This document shows positions 8,359 through 16,627 of a DNA stretch of 64,000 nucleotides, one piece after another. Both the position numbers and the translations under genes were made by a program. Positions within the stretch are counted from its first letter, which is position 1. The number at the start of each line of letters is the position of its first letter. The stretch is from JBOHUC01 sp050733935 (GTDB lineage Bacteria; Eisenbacteria; RBG-16-71-46; DASYSL01), in assembly GCA_050733935.1 (NCBI GenBank), contig JBOHUC010000087.1, forward strand, positions 1 through 64,000, given 5' to 3'. Under the pieces are notes generated by a model that searched no databases, had not been told where the DNA came from, and saw only the letters and a program-made list of their open reading frames with translations.

Positions 8359-9146
8359 CAAAGCGACCAACCTCCTCCCACGTTCACGTGGGCGCCGGTG
8401 ATGTGCTCGGACGCGGGCGACGCGAGAAACGCGACCACCCGCGCCACCTCTTCGGGCCGCGCGAGGCGACCGAGCGGAACGTTGCGCGCAAGCTCCTCGC
8501 GCAGCGCTTCGGGTACGTGCCCCGTGTCGGTAAGACCCGGCCCGACGGCGTTCACCGTGATCCCGTGCGCCGCTTCCTCGGCCGCGAGCGTTCGCGTGAG
8601 CGAGAGCAGCGCGACCTTCGCGGCCGTGTACGCGCCTTCGCCGGGGGCTGCGGCCAGGCGCTCGGCGGGAGCGGAAGCGAGGTTCACGATGCGGCCGAAT
8701 CCCGCCGCGCGCATCGCGGGAAGGACCGCGCGTGAGCAGTAGAACGCGGAGTCCAGGTTCGAGGCCACGATCCGTCGCCACTCCCCGGGATCGGTCTCGC
8801 CGATCGGCCGCGCAAAGAACGCTCCGACGTTGTTCACGAGGATGGTCGGCGCGCCGAGCGCGGCCGTGATTTCGACCCAGAGCCGCTCGACCTCCTCCGG
8901 CAGCGTGACGTCGGCCGCGAAAGGCTGTGCGCGCACGCGCTCGCGAAGACACAGGTCGACCGTCTCCGCGGCGTCCTCGCCGCTCGTCCGGTAGTTGATG
9001 GCGACCGCGCAGCCCGCACGCGCGAGTGCCAGGGCACAGGCGCGCCCGATGCCCGTCGCGCTCCCCGTCACGAGCGCGACGCGCCCCGTGAGCGGGAGCT
9101 CGGAGACGACTTCGGTGACCTTGAGCGGAAGCGGCGGCTCGACCAT
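8358..9146 (-). CDS. short-chain dehydrogenase/reductase, FabG-like
   Basis: 262 residues from an ATG preceded by AGAGGG with a 4-nt gap. Classical SDR features are all present: the NAD(P)-binding TGSATGIGRA near residue 27, NNVGAFF, the catalytic Ser in LASAPAE and YTAAK (Tyr and Lys of the active site), then GPGLTDTG. The overall layout matches 3-oxoacyl-ACP reductase-like enzymes, but substrate choice cannot be read from sequence, so I give no symbol. It diverges from fabI with 98 bp between the start codons, which could reflect shared control of fatty-acid-type enzymes. The 3' end overlaps the DUF1028 start by one base. Confidence 0.88.
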   Translation of the reverse strand: MVEPPLPLKVTEVVSELPLTGRVALVTGSATGIGRACALALARAGCAVAINYRTSGEDAAETVDLCLRERVRAQPFAADVTLPEEVERLWVEITAALGAPTILVNNVGAFFARPIGETDPGEWRRIVASNLDSAFYCSRAVLPAMRAAGFGRIVNLASAPAERLAAAPGEGAYTAAKVALLSLTRTLAAEEAAHGITVNAVGPGLTDTGHVPEALREELARNVPLGRLARPEEVARVVAFLASPASEHITGAHVNVGGGWSL

Positions 9147-9244
9147 TGTTCCCTCTCTTGCCAAACGGACTGCGGGAACGTAGTTTACCCCGTTGAGGCG
9201 CCTTCCGAAAGCCGGCTGGCGCGAACCGGATGCGGGGCACTGGC

Positions 9245-10027
9245 ATGGACGCGACCGATCTCACCGGCAGAAACCTGATCGTCTTCGGCGTGGCGAACCA
9301 TCGCTCGCTCGCCTGGGGCATCGCACGCGAGCTCGCCGCACGCGGCGCCCGTCTTGCGCTCGCGTACCAGGGCGAGCGGTTTAAGGGCACACTCGAGAAG
9401 CTCGCCACCGACGAGAAGCTCCGCGATCCCCTGTTCCTCCAGGTGGACGTGAACGACGATGCACAGATCGATGCGTGCTTCGAAACGGTCGCGCGCGAAA
9501 TGAAGGACCTGCACGGTCTCGTCCACTCGATTGCGTTCGCGAACAAGGAGGACCTCGAAGGCGCGTTCCGCGATACGGGTCGCGAGGGCTGGCGGATGGC
9601 GCTCGAAGTGAGCGCGTACTCGCTGGTCGCCCTCGCCCGGCGGGCCACCCCCCTCATGGAGGGCCGGAACGCGGCCATGATCGCCCTCTCCTACCTCGCG
9701 GCCGACCGCGCGGTTCCCAACTACAACGTGATGGGGAGCGCAAAAGCGGCCCTCGAGCAGATCGTCCGCCAGCTCGCGCTCGAGCTCGGACCGCTCTCGA
9801 TCCGCGTGAACTGCATCTCCGCAGGACCCATCAACACGCTTTCGGCGCGCGGCATCGGAGGGTTCTCGGCCGTGCTCGGCCACCATGCGGAGAAGGCGCC
9901 TCTGAAGCGCAACGTCACGCTCGAAGACGTGGGACGGGCGGCCCTGTTCCTGCTCTCCGACCTCTCGAGCGGCGTCACGGGCGAGACCCTGTACGTCGAC
10001 GCCGGCTACAACATCGTGGGACTTTGA
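9245..10027 (+). CDS. fabI: enoyl-[acyl-carrier-protein] reductase (NADH)
   Basis: 260 residues. FabI performs the last reduction in each round of fatty-acid elongation and is the triclosan target. Diagnostic features are an N-terminal NAD-binding variant (VFGVANHRSLAWGIA), VHSIAFAN, SYLAADRAVPNYNVMGSAK holding the Tyr-x6-Lys active site, and GPINTLSARGI. An ATG at 9230 is also in frame; I prefer 9245 because the remaining N-terminus then aligns with FabI (E. coli FabI has 262 residues), although neither start has a strong ribosome-binding site. The stop overlaps murB (TGATG). Confidence 0.93.
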   Translation: MDATDLTGRNLIVFGVANHRSLAWGIARELAARGARLALAYQGERFKGTLEKLATDEKLRDPLFLQVDVNDDAQIDACFETVAREMKDLHGLVHSIAFANKEDLEGAFRDTGREGWRMALEVSAYSLVALARRATPLMEGRNAAMIALSYLAADRAVPNYNVMGSAKAALEQIVRQLALELGPLSIRVNCISAGPINTLSARGIGGFSAVLGHHAEKAPLKRNVTLEDVGRAALFLLSDLSSGVTGETLYVDAGYNIVGL

Positions 10028-11043
10028 TGACGCCAGAGACGCCCCCGACGTCCCGCCCCCCGCGCGAAACGATTCGCAAGCTCCTCGTCGAACGGTTGGG
10101 TCCCGCAGGCTCGTTCCTGCGCGAGGACGAGCCGATGCGCGCGCACACCACGCTCCAGATCGGCGGACCCGCGGACTGGTTCTACGAGGCGAAGCACGCC
10201 GAGGACGTCCCGCGCGCGCTCGACGCGGCCGCCGAAGCCGGGCTGCCCGTGTTCGTCCTCGGCGGCGGATCGAACCTGCTCGTCTCGGATCAGGGCTTCC
10301 GCGGACTCGTCGTCCACGTCGCGTGCGACGACGTGAAATTCGACGACACGATCGCCACCGTTGAGTCCGGGCGCGACTTCCTCGAATTCATCCTCATGTG
10401 CCGGGACCGCGAGATGACGGCCCTCGAGTTTGCTTCCGGCGTTCCGGGCGACATCGGCGGCGCGATCCACGGGAACGCGGGCTGTTACGGACATGCGATC
10501 GGCGAATTCGTGATCGACGGAATCCTGGCGCCGAAACACGGTGGAGCGCCTGTGCGCGTGGACGCATCGTGGTTCGAGTTCGAGTACCGCGAGTCACGCT
10601 TGAAGCGCGATCAGACGCACGTGCTCGTCTCGAGCCGGCTTCGGCTTGCGCCCGGACGGCTTGACGACATCCAGGCCGTGATCGACGACAAGCTCGAGGA
10701 GCGGCGCGTGAAGCATCCGCAATGGCGCACGGAGCCGACCGCCGGCTCGTACTTCAAGAACCTGCCGCCGGCGGAGCCGGGTGCGCATCGCGTGCCGGCC
10801 GGGCGCGTGCTCGACGAGGCACATTGTCGCGGGCTGCGCGTCGGCGGAGCGATGGTGTTCCAGAAGCACGCGAACATCATCGTGAACGCCGGCGGGGCGA
10901 CCGCGCAGGAGGTCCTCACCCTCGGGGAGATCATGAAGCGGCGCGCGCACAGGATCTCGGGGATCTGGCTCGAGGAGGAGGTGCTGTTCGTCGGCCCGCG
11001 GCCCGCCCTCCTGCCGCATCCGGAGCTCGAGAACGGCCGCTAG
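10027..11043 (+). CDS. murB: UDP-N-acetylenolpyruvoylglucosamine reductase
   Basis: 338 residues. MurB makes UDP-MurNAc for peptidoglycan using FAD and NADPH. Seen: HTTLQIGGPADWF, the FAD-binding VLGGGSNLLVSD, EFASGVPGDIGGAIHGNAG, the type II signature GSYFKNLPP with the catalytic Ser, and a C-terminal Glu in LEEEV. The start ATG shares one base with the fabI stop, so the two genes are probably translated from one message. Fatty-acid and wall-precursor genes in one transcript make sense as an envelope-growth unit. Confidence 0.94.
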   Translation: MTPETPPTSRPPRETIRKLLVERLGPAGSFLREDEPMRAHTTLQIGGPADWFYEAKHAEDVPRALDAAAEAGLPVFVLGGGSNLLVSDQGFRGLVVHVACDDVKFDDTIATVESGRDFLEFILMCRDREMTALEFASGVPGDIGGAIHGNAGCYGHAIGEFVIDGILAPKHGGAPVRVDASWFEFEYRESRLKRDQTHVLVSSRLRLAPGRLDDIQAVIDDKLEERRVKHPQWRTEPTAGSYFKNLPPAEPGAHRVPAGRVLDEAHCRGLRVGGAMVFQKHANIIVNAGGATAQEVLTLGEIMKRRAHRISGIWLEEEVLFVGPRPALLPHPELENGR

Positions 11044-11081
11044 AGGCGCGCCTGGCGGCCCCCTTCAGGCAGACCCCGGAA

Positions 11082-11100
11082 TCCTCTATTCTTCAGAGGA
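11082..11100 (+). other. small hairpin between murB and citrate synthase
   Basis: TCCTCT and AGAGGA form a 6-bp stem around a 7-nt loop in the 167-bp gap. There is no U-run after it, so it is at best a weak attenuator or terminator. Confidence 0.25.
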
Positions 11101-11210
11101 CGGACGAAGCGGCACGCGTCCTGTCCTGGCATCCCGCTCGCACAGGAAGCGTCCCGATCCATCTCAACCGCAGCAGCCATGCAGCCCGCACGGCGGGCCA
11201 GGAGAGCAGC

Positions 11211-12353
11211 GTGTCTGAAGTGAAAGCAGGTCTCCGGGGCGTGGCGGTCGGCTCGACCGCACTCTCGGACGTGGACGGCATCGCCGGGCGTCTGATCTAT
11301 CGAGGCATCGACATTCACGAGCTCGCGATGCAGTCCTCGTTCGAGGAGACCGCGTGGCTTCTCTGGTACGGGGCCCTGCCGACCGCAACGGAGCTCGCCG
11401 GTTTTTCGGCGCAGCTCGCGCGGGAAGCAGCCGTCGCGCCCGGCGTCCTCGAGGTCCTGCGCGGGCTGCCGAAGGGCACTGCCCCCATGGATGCGCTGCG
11501 CACGGGCGTTTCGCTGCTCCATCATTACGATCCGGATCGCGACGACAACTCGATCGAAGCCTCGAAGCGAAAGGCGGTGCGATTGACCGCCCAGACGGCG
11601 ACCATCGTCGCCGCGATCGCGCGCTTCCGCCGGGGTCTCGACGCGGTTGCGCCCGACCCCTCGCTCCCGTTTGCCGCGAATCTCGTGTGGATGCTGAACG
11701 GAGAGAAGCCGAACGCGACCGCGGTGCGCTCGCTCGACCTGGCGCTCATCCTCCATGCGGACCACGGCTTCAATGCCTCGACCTTCACCGCCCGCGTCAT
11801 CACCTCGACCCTGTCCGATCTCCACTCCGCGATCACGGGCGCAATCGGCGCGCTCAAGGGACCGCTCCACGGCGGCGCGAACGAGGCGGTCATGAAGACG
11901 CTGCTCAAGATCGAAGGCGAGATCGCGGCCGGCAGGGTGCGGAGCGTCGAGGAGTGGACGAAGAACGCGCTCGCGAACAAGGAGCGCCTCATGGGCTTCG
12001 GGCACGCGGTCTACAAGACCGAGGATCCGCGTGCGACGCACCTGCGCCGCATGTCGCGCGAGCTGTGCGAGCAGGCCGGCCAGCCGCGCTGGTACGAGTG
12101 GTCCGCGAAGATGGAGGAGCTCGTCAAAGCGGAGAAGGGCCTCAATCCGAACGTCGATTTCTATTCGGCGTCCGTCTACTACGTGCTCGGGTTCGAGCCC
12201 GAGATGTACACCTGCCTGTTCGCCGTCTCCCGCATGACCGGCTGGACCGCCCACGCGATCGAACAGCTCGAGAACAACCGGCTGATCCGTCCCGAGGCGG
12301 AATGGACGGGTCCGACGAACGCCCGCTACGTCCCGATCGGGGAGCGCCGCTAG
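11211..12353 (+). CDS. citrate synthase / 2-methylcitrate synthase family
   Basis: 380 residues from a GTG with AGGAGA 5 nt upstream; upstream in-frame sequence lacks a better start. This is the short (about 370-390 residue) citrate synthase form. Catalytic motifs are present: HADHGFNAS, GPLHGGANEAVM with the first His region, MGFGHAVYKTEDPRA with the second catalytic His, and VDFYSASVYYVLG with the Asp. It condenses acetyl-CoA with oxaloacetate, although 2-methylcitrate synthases look alike and cannot be separated by eye, hence no symbol. A 5-bp GC hairpin (GCCCG/CGGGC) lies just before the ribosome-binding site. Confidence 0.92.
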   Translation: MSEVKAGLRGVAVGSTALSDVDGIAGRLIYRGIDIHELAMQSSFEETAWLLWYGALPTATELAGFSAQLAREAAVAPGVLEVLRGLPKGTAPMDALRTGVSLLHHYDPDRDDNSIEASKRKAVRLTAQTATIVAAIARFRRGLDAVAPDPSLPFAANLVWMLNGEKPNATAVRSLDLALILHADHGFNASTFTARVITSTLSDLHSAITGAIGALKGPLHGGANEAVMKTLLKIEGEIAAGRVRSVEEWTKNALANKERLMGFGHAVYKTEDPRATHLRRMSRELCEQAGQPRWYEWSAKMEELVKAEKGLNPNVDFYSASVYYVLGFEPEMYTCLFAVSRMTGWTAHAIEQLENNRLIRPEAEWTGPTNARYVPIGERR

Positions 12354-12371
12354 CTCGAGCGAGCCCACTTT

Positions 12372-12515
12372 CTGCGCAGCAACTTCGACGACCCAACTTG
12401 CCCTGGGGCAACCTGCCGCACCGCAAGTTGAGCCAATCTGCTGCGCAGCAACCTCCGACGAACTCGCTCTGGAGCGAGTTGCAGGGATCGCCCCCAACTG
12501 GCCCTGGAACCGGTT
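12372..12515 (+). repeat. degenerate tandem hairpin array (three stems)
   Basis: CTGCGCAGCAAC occurs at 12372-12383 and 12441-12452. Stem-loops of one design follow at 12395-12414, 12461-12480 and 12496-12515. The middle one is perfect, AACTCGCTC/GAGCGAGTT around TG. The stems keep the AACT start and the CTGG apex while inner bases change, partly with pairing retained. It lies between convergent genes. Confidence 0.6.
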
Positions 12516-12559
12516 AGAGCACCCCGATTTGAAAGTCTAACTTGTTTAATCCCTATTAA

Positions 12560-12585
12560 ATACTGAGGTCATTAGATACTGAGGT
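12560..12585 (+). repeat. direct repeat ATACTGAGGT x2
   Basis: The decamer ATACTGAGGT is at 12560-12569 and 12576-12585 (16-bp period), inside an AT-rich patch unusual for this window and directly before the 24-bp palindrome. Confidence 0.6.
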
Positions 12586-12609
12586 TGAACATGCCCCGGG
12601 GCATGTTCA
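12586..12609. repeat. 24-bp perfect palindrome
   Basis: Two 12-bp arms meet with no spacer. The left arm is TGAACATGCCCC and the right arm is its exact reverse complement. Read as half-sites, GAACAT and ATGTTC are separated by ten G/C bases. No U-run follows on either strand, so a standard intrinsic terminator is unlikely. The TPR gene stop lies 16 bp away. Confidence 0.7.
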
Positions 12610-12624
12610 TCGGAGCAACTCGGG

Positions 12625-14013
12625 CTAGGCGGCCCGTTTCCGCGGGCGAGTGGGCTCCTGCGAGGAGTCGTGCTGGCGGAGACCGTCGTCGAGGCGTTCG
12701 CGGTCGGCGGTCGCCTCGACCGACCGGCCGTGCCGCTCGTGCCAGTCGGCGCGCGCACGCAGGAGCTGCGCGTCGCTCGAGTCGAGCGCGTCGGCGCGCG
12801 CGAACGTCTCTCCGGCAAGATCGGATTCCCCGAGCCGATCGTATACCTCGGCGAGCGCGGTCAGGATCTCGCACGATTCGTGGCCGTCGGCGACCACGCG
12901 CTCATAGCCGGCTCGCGCTTCCGACCAGCGCTGCTGCTCGAAGCGGACCCGCGCGAGGACGAGCGCGGCACGCGTGTAGCGCGGATTCGCGGCGAGCGCA
13001 GCCGTGAGCTCCTCCGCCGCCTGATCGAAGTCCTCCCGCTCCATGTACAGCACCCCCAGATGAAAGCGCACGTCCGCGTAGTTGGGCGCGAGCTCGCGCA
13101 GCACCTCGAGGTGCGAGACCGCTTCGCGCGTCCGGCCCCGCGCGATGAGCCACATCGCGAGCTCCTTCCGCGCGCGGCGGTTCTGCGGATTCGCCGCGAC
13201 CGCACGCTCGAGACAGGGCAGCGCGCGGGCGGACTCCCCCGCTGCCTCGTGATGGAGGGCGAGGTTCACCCAGAACGCGGGCAGGTCGAGCGACAGCGAA
13301 AGCGCCCAGTCCACCATCGCCCGGCTCTCCCGCAGCTCGTCGCCCTTCTGGCACGTGCGTGAGGTGTGCGCGCAGACCTCCGACAGCTGGGGGTTGAACG
13401 CGTACGCAGCGCGCCACGTCTGCCACGCTTCTTCGTTCACCGAGGTTCCGAGGAGGCCGGCACAGCCGAACGCTCCGCGCAGCGCCGGATCGGAGCACGT
13501 GATGTCCTCGACCAGGTGATGCGCCTCGCGATGGCGTTCGAGCGAAATGAAAAGCCACAGGCGATCGAGCAGATGCACGTCCTCGTAGCGGCCCTGGGGC
13601 GGCATGCTCGACATGACCAGCGCGCGCTCGGGGGACTCGAAACGCGCGGTCGCGAAGAGAAGGAGGTGGTGACGCACGCCGGGATGCAGGCGCACGTAGT
13701 CGGGACCGTCGAGGAAGCGCTCCCAGCCGTACACGTCGCCGAGCGCGATCGCGGTCCACGCGCGGTTCTCGAGCGCGCCGAGGAACCGCGGATTGATCGC
13801 AAGCGCGCGCTCGAAGCTCGTGCCCGCATCATCGAGACGTCCGAGCGTGGCGTGATAGAGACCGAGCCGGTTCCAGAGATCGGGATAGCCCGGAGTCTTC
13901 TCGGTTCGCTGCTCGATCAGGGCAGCAGCGGTCTCGACCGCCGATGCATGGAGCGGCGGCCGGACGTGGAAGGAGTCGGGATCCGGCTTCTTCTTGCGAG
14001 GGGCGGAAGGCAC
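12625..14013 (-). CDS. tetratricopeptide-repeat protein
   Basis: 462 residues with no signal peptide, so probably cytoplasmic. TPR units are clear at about 43-76 (LWNRLGLYHATLGRLDDA), and in the C-terminal half at about 245-400, where helices repeat with a 34-residue period (LPCLERAVAANPQNRRARKE, VRFHLGVLYMEREDFDQAA). The middle portion (about 100-230) has helical pairs that are less regular. The C-terminus is polar and ends in a basic tail. TPRs are protein-binding scaffolds; the partner is unknown. The stop codon sits inside a small GC hairpin (CGGGC...GCCCG) next to the palindrome region. Confidence 0.85.
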   Translation of the reverse strand: MPSAPRKKKPDPDSFHVRPPLHASAVETAAALIEQRTEKTPGYPDLWNRLGLYHATLGRLDDAGTSFERALAINPRFLGALENRAWTAIALGDVYGWERFLDGPDYVRLHPGVRHHLLLFATARFESPERALVMSSMPPQGRYEDVHLLDRLWLFISLERHREAHHLVEDITCSDPALRGAFGCAGLLGTSVNEEAWQTWRAAYAFNPQLSEVCAHTSRTCQKGDELRESRAMVDWALSLSLDLPAFWVNLALHHEAAGESARALPCLERAVAANPQNRRARKELAMWLIARGRTREAVSHLEVLRELAPNYADVRFHLGVLYMEREDFDQAAEELTAALAANPRYTRAALVLARVRFEQQRWSEARAGYERVVADGHESCEILTALAEVYDRLGESDLAGETFARADALDSSDAQLLRARADWHERHGRSVEATADRERLDDGLRQHDSSQEPTRPRKRAA

Positions 14014-14146
14014 GTCGAAATTATCGGCGGGCCGTTTCTTCCCCTTCAGGCTCTTGGCGTGGAAAGCCCGCTAAGGAGGGATCGAGGGGGACCGACCGTG
14101 CAGAATTCAATGACCCCGATACCGTTGGGGCCCGGGTCCGGGCACC

Positions 14147-14164
14147 GCGAGCCCGGAGGCTCGC
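14147..14164 (-). terminator. hairpin after selD
   Basis: GCGAGCC and GGCTCGC form a 7-bp stem with a 4-nt loop starting 5 bp after the selD stop on the minus strand. A second hairpin (14130-14143, GCCCGG/CCGGGC) and a weaker CCCC/GGGG pair follow. There is no U-run, so the terminator role is inferred from position. Confidence 0.35.
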
Positions 14165-14168
14165 AATC

Positions 14169-15251
14169 CTACTGTCGGACGACGTCCATGCGGCCGGCCG
14201 GACCGGCCGTGATCTCCCCCACGATCGCGGCCACCGGGGTTCCGATGCGCTCGAGGGCGGCCATGAGATCGAGCGTGCGCTCCTGCGCGACCGCGATCAG
14301 GAGTCCGCCCGAGGTCTGCGCATCAGCGAGCAGCAACTGCTCCTCGCGGGTCACATCCGGAGCGTAGCTCGTCCAATCGTTCAGAAAGCGCCAGTTCGCG
14401 TGCGTGCCGCCCGGCGCGATCCCCTCCGCCACGTAGGCGCGTGCGGCTTCGAGAACCGGCACGTGCTCCACGCAGACGCGTGCCGAAACACCGCTCGCCG
14501 CACAGACGTTTCGCAGGTGTCCGAGGAGCCCGAAGCCCGTGACGTCGGTCGCGGCGTGGGCGCCGACCTCGAGCATCGCGGTGCACGCGTCACGATTGAG
14601 CGTCGCCATGAGCCGGATGGCTTCGGGCATTGCGTTCAGGCGATCCTGGTCGTTCTTGGCCGCGGTCGCGATGATCCCGATCCCGAGCGGCTTCGTGAGC
14701 ACGAGCCGGTCGCCGGGCCGAGCCCCTGCGTTCGAGACGATGCGATCCGGATGAACTTCCCCGATGACCGCGAGCCCGTAGATTGGCTCGTCGGTCTTGA
14801 TCGTGTGTCCGCCGACGACGTCGATCCCCGCTTCCTTCGCCTTCAGGGCGCCTCCGCGCAGGATCTCGGCGAGAATCTCGGGGGACAGATCGTGATCCGG
14901 AAAGCCGACGACTCCGAGAGCCGAGATCGGCCGCCCGCCCATCGCGTAGACGTCCGAAAGCGCGTTCGCCGCGGCCACCTGACCGAAGTCGAACGGATCG
15001 TCGACGATCGGGGTGAAGAAGTCGGTCGTGAACACGAGCGCTCGTTCGTCGTCGAGCCGGATGACCGCGGCATCGTCCGCCGTCGAGGATCCGACGAGAA
15101 CGCGCGGGTCGTCGACGGCCGGCAGGTTCCGAAGGAGCGGCAGCAGGTAGCCGGGCGGATGCTTGGCGGCGCATCCGGCACGCTGCGCCGTCTTCGTGAG
15201 CCGGATCGCGGGAGCCCCGGTGCCGGTCGTGTTCGTCGTCCTGTCGCTCAT
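14169..15251 (-). CDS. selD: selenide, water dikinase (selenophosphate synthetase)
   Basis: 360 residues. SelD makes selenophosphate from selenide and ATP, the donor for selenocysteine and for 2-selenouridine in tRNA. The active-site loop is RAGCAAK with Cys27 and Lys30, so this is the cysteine, not selenocysteine, form. STADDAAV, TTDFFTPIVDDP (metal and ATP Asp residues), GGHTIKTDEPIYG and ATDVTGFGLLGH are all standard SelD motifs. No selA, selB, tRNA-Sec or 2-selenouridine synthase gene is visible in the window. It diverges from the MFS gene, and the gap carries three GGAATTCC-like elements. Confidence 0.95.
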   Translation of the reverse strand: MSDRTTNTTGTGAPAIRLTKTAQRAGCAAKHPPGYLLPLLRNLPAVDDPRVLVGSSTADDAAVIRLDDERALVFTTDFFTPIVDDPFDFGQVAAANALSDVYAMGGRPISALGVVGFPDHDLSPEILAEILRGGALKAKEAGIDVVGGHTIKTDEPIYGLAVIGEVHPDRIVSNAGARPGDRLVLTKPLGIGIIATAAKNDQDRLNAMPEAIRLMATLNRDACTAMLEVGAHAATDVTGFGLLGHLRNVCAASGVSARVCVEHVPVLEAARAYVAEGIAPGGTHANWRFLNDWTSYAPDVTREEQLLLADAQTSGGLLIAVAQERTLDLMAALERIGTPVAAIVGEITAGPAGRMDVVRQ

Positions 15252-15270
15252 GTGCGCAGTCTACCGCATC

Positions 15271-15302
15271 CGGAATTCCATCCGGAATCTCGTCGGAATT
15301 CC
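15271..15302. promoter_or_regulatory. triple CGGAAT(T/C)(C/T)C repeat, candidate operator
   Basis: CGGAATTCC at 15271-15279, CGGAATCTC at 15283-15291 and CGGAATTCC at 15294-15302 recur at 12 and 11 bp, about one DNA turn. The outer copies contain the palindrome GGAATTCC. They lie in the 88-bp gap between the divergent selD and MFS starts. Confidence 0.4.
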
Positions 15303-15339
15303 AGTGCGCGCGCGAGCCCGCGCGGGCACACTCCGGCGC

Positions 15340-16554
15340 GTGAGCCAGGAACGTTCGCTGTCCCGCGCACTCGGCCTCAACGCCCAGACCGGTGCGCTGC
15401 TCGCGGCCCTCTTCCTCGTCGGCCTCGGCGAGGAGCTCTGGAGCCCCTACCTTCCCAAATACCTCGACACGCTCGGGGCGAGCCTCGTCGTGATCGGGCT
15501 CTGGTCCTCGGGCAAGAACCTGCTTGAGGGATTTCTCTTCTGGGGCGGCGGCAACCTGTCGCACCGCCTTGGAGAACGCGGGACGCTCGTACTCGCCGGC
15601 ATCGTGCCGGTCATGGGCTACGTGATCTTCCTCGCGACCGATTCCGTACCGGCCGCGATCGTGGCGTCGTTCCTCATCGGATCGTGGGAGGCGCTTGCGG
15701 TTCCCGCGACGTTCTCGGTCGTCGGCTCGTCTCTTACCGCCGAGCGGCGCACGATGGCGTTCGCGCTCCAGTCCGTGCAGAAACGCCTGCCGAAGATCGT
15801 GGGGCCCCTGATCGGGGGGCTCGTGCTGACCGCCCTCGGGATCGCGTCGGGCGTGCGCACGCTGCTCGTCGCGGCACTCGCGTGCGCGCTCGTTTCGATC
15901 GTCGTGCAGTGGGTGTTCATCCGGCGGTCGCAGCCGCGCGAGGGCAATCCGGTTTCGATCTCGAAGGCAAAAGTGTGGCGCGAAATGCCACCGTTCCTCA
16001 AGCGCCTCTGGTGGAGCGACACTCTCGTGCGCTGGGGCGACTGGCTCGTCCGCGATTTCGTCGTGCTCTATTGCTTGAACGTGCTCGGCATCACGCCCGC
16101 GCTCTACGGAGTCCTGGTAGCGCTTCAAATGACGGTCGCGCTCGCGACCTACCTCCCCGTGGGAGCGATCGTGGATCGCGGTCATCACCGGCCGTTCATC
16201 GGGCTCACGTTCCTGTTCTTCACGCTCGTCCCGGCGGCGCTCGCGCTCGCTCGCGGAACGACCGGGCTCGTGATCGCGTTCGTGGTCTACGGGCTCCGCG
16301 AAATCGGGGAACCCGCGCGGAAGACGCTCATCACGAGCCTCTTCCCCGCCGAGTACCGGGCGCGCGGCGTCGGGCTCTACTGGGGCTGGCGCGCGTTCGC
16401 GATCTTCCCGGCACCGCTCGTCGGCGCGTTCCTCTGGCAGGCGTTCGGGCCCCGGACGCTCCTCTGGTGCGCGTTCGCACTCGGCGCTCTCGGGTCGGCC
16501 GCGTTCTGGATCGCGGCTCGGAGCCGGCCGACCCAGGCGACACCCGCGAATTGA
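15340..16554 (+). CDS. MFS transporter
   Basis: 404 residues from a GTG at 15340; a longer frame exists but would run into the selD start. About 12 hydrophobic segments are visible, with a central cytoplasmic loop (RRSQPREGNPVSISKAKVWRE) separating two six-helix halves. The motif-A-like loop after helix 2 reads GGNLSHRLGERGTLVL. The second-half equivalent is VDRGHHRPFIGL. Substrate is unknown; the family is mostly drug, sugar or metabolite exchange. It diverges from selD, so both may answer to the repeat in between. No clear ribosome-binding site precedes the GTG. Confidence 0.82.
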   Translation: MSQERSLSRALGLNAQTGALLAALFLVGLGEELWSPYLPKYLDTLGASLVVIGLWSSGKNLLEGFLFWGGGNLSHRLGERGTLVLAGIVPVMGYVIFLATDSVPAAIVASFLIGSWEALAVPATFSVVGSSLTAERRTMAFALQSVQKRLPKIVGPLIGGLVLTALGIASGVRTLLVAALACALVSIVVQWVFIRRSQPREGNPVSISKAKVWREMPPFLKRLWWSDTLVRWGDWLVRDFVVLYCLNVLGITPALYGVLVALQMTVALATYLPVGAIVDRGHHRPFIGLTFLFFTLVPAALALARGTTGLVIAFVVYGLREIGEPARKTLITSLFPAEYRARGVGLYWGWRAFAIFPAPLVGAFLWQAFGPRTLLWCAFALGALGSAAFWIAARSRPTQATPAN

Positions 16555-16627
16555 CGGCAGCCCCCGTGGAGTGGTACGAAAGACGCCCCCGCCATTCTGA
16601 GGCGCCTCATTGTCCGCCGAGGAACCC

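Noticed and set aside
7174..9678. 834-residue version of the DUF1028 protein
   Set aside because: The N-terminal 440 residues overlap the SDR gene in another frame; the ATG at 8358 follows the SDR stop and begins a signal peptide.
12529..12559. Firm promoter TTGAAA ... TATTAA
   Set aside because: The spacer is 19 bp and no gene follows on that strand; kept only as part of an observation.
14040..14165. Possible tRNA-Sec near selD
   Set aside because: No acceptor, D, anticodon or T-stem pairing fits on either strand; the TTCA found is not in a valid anticodon loop.
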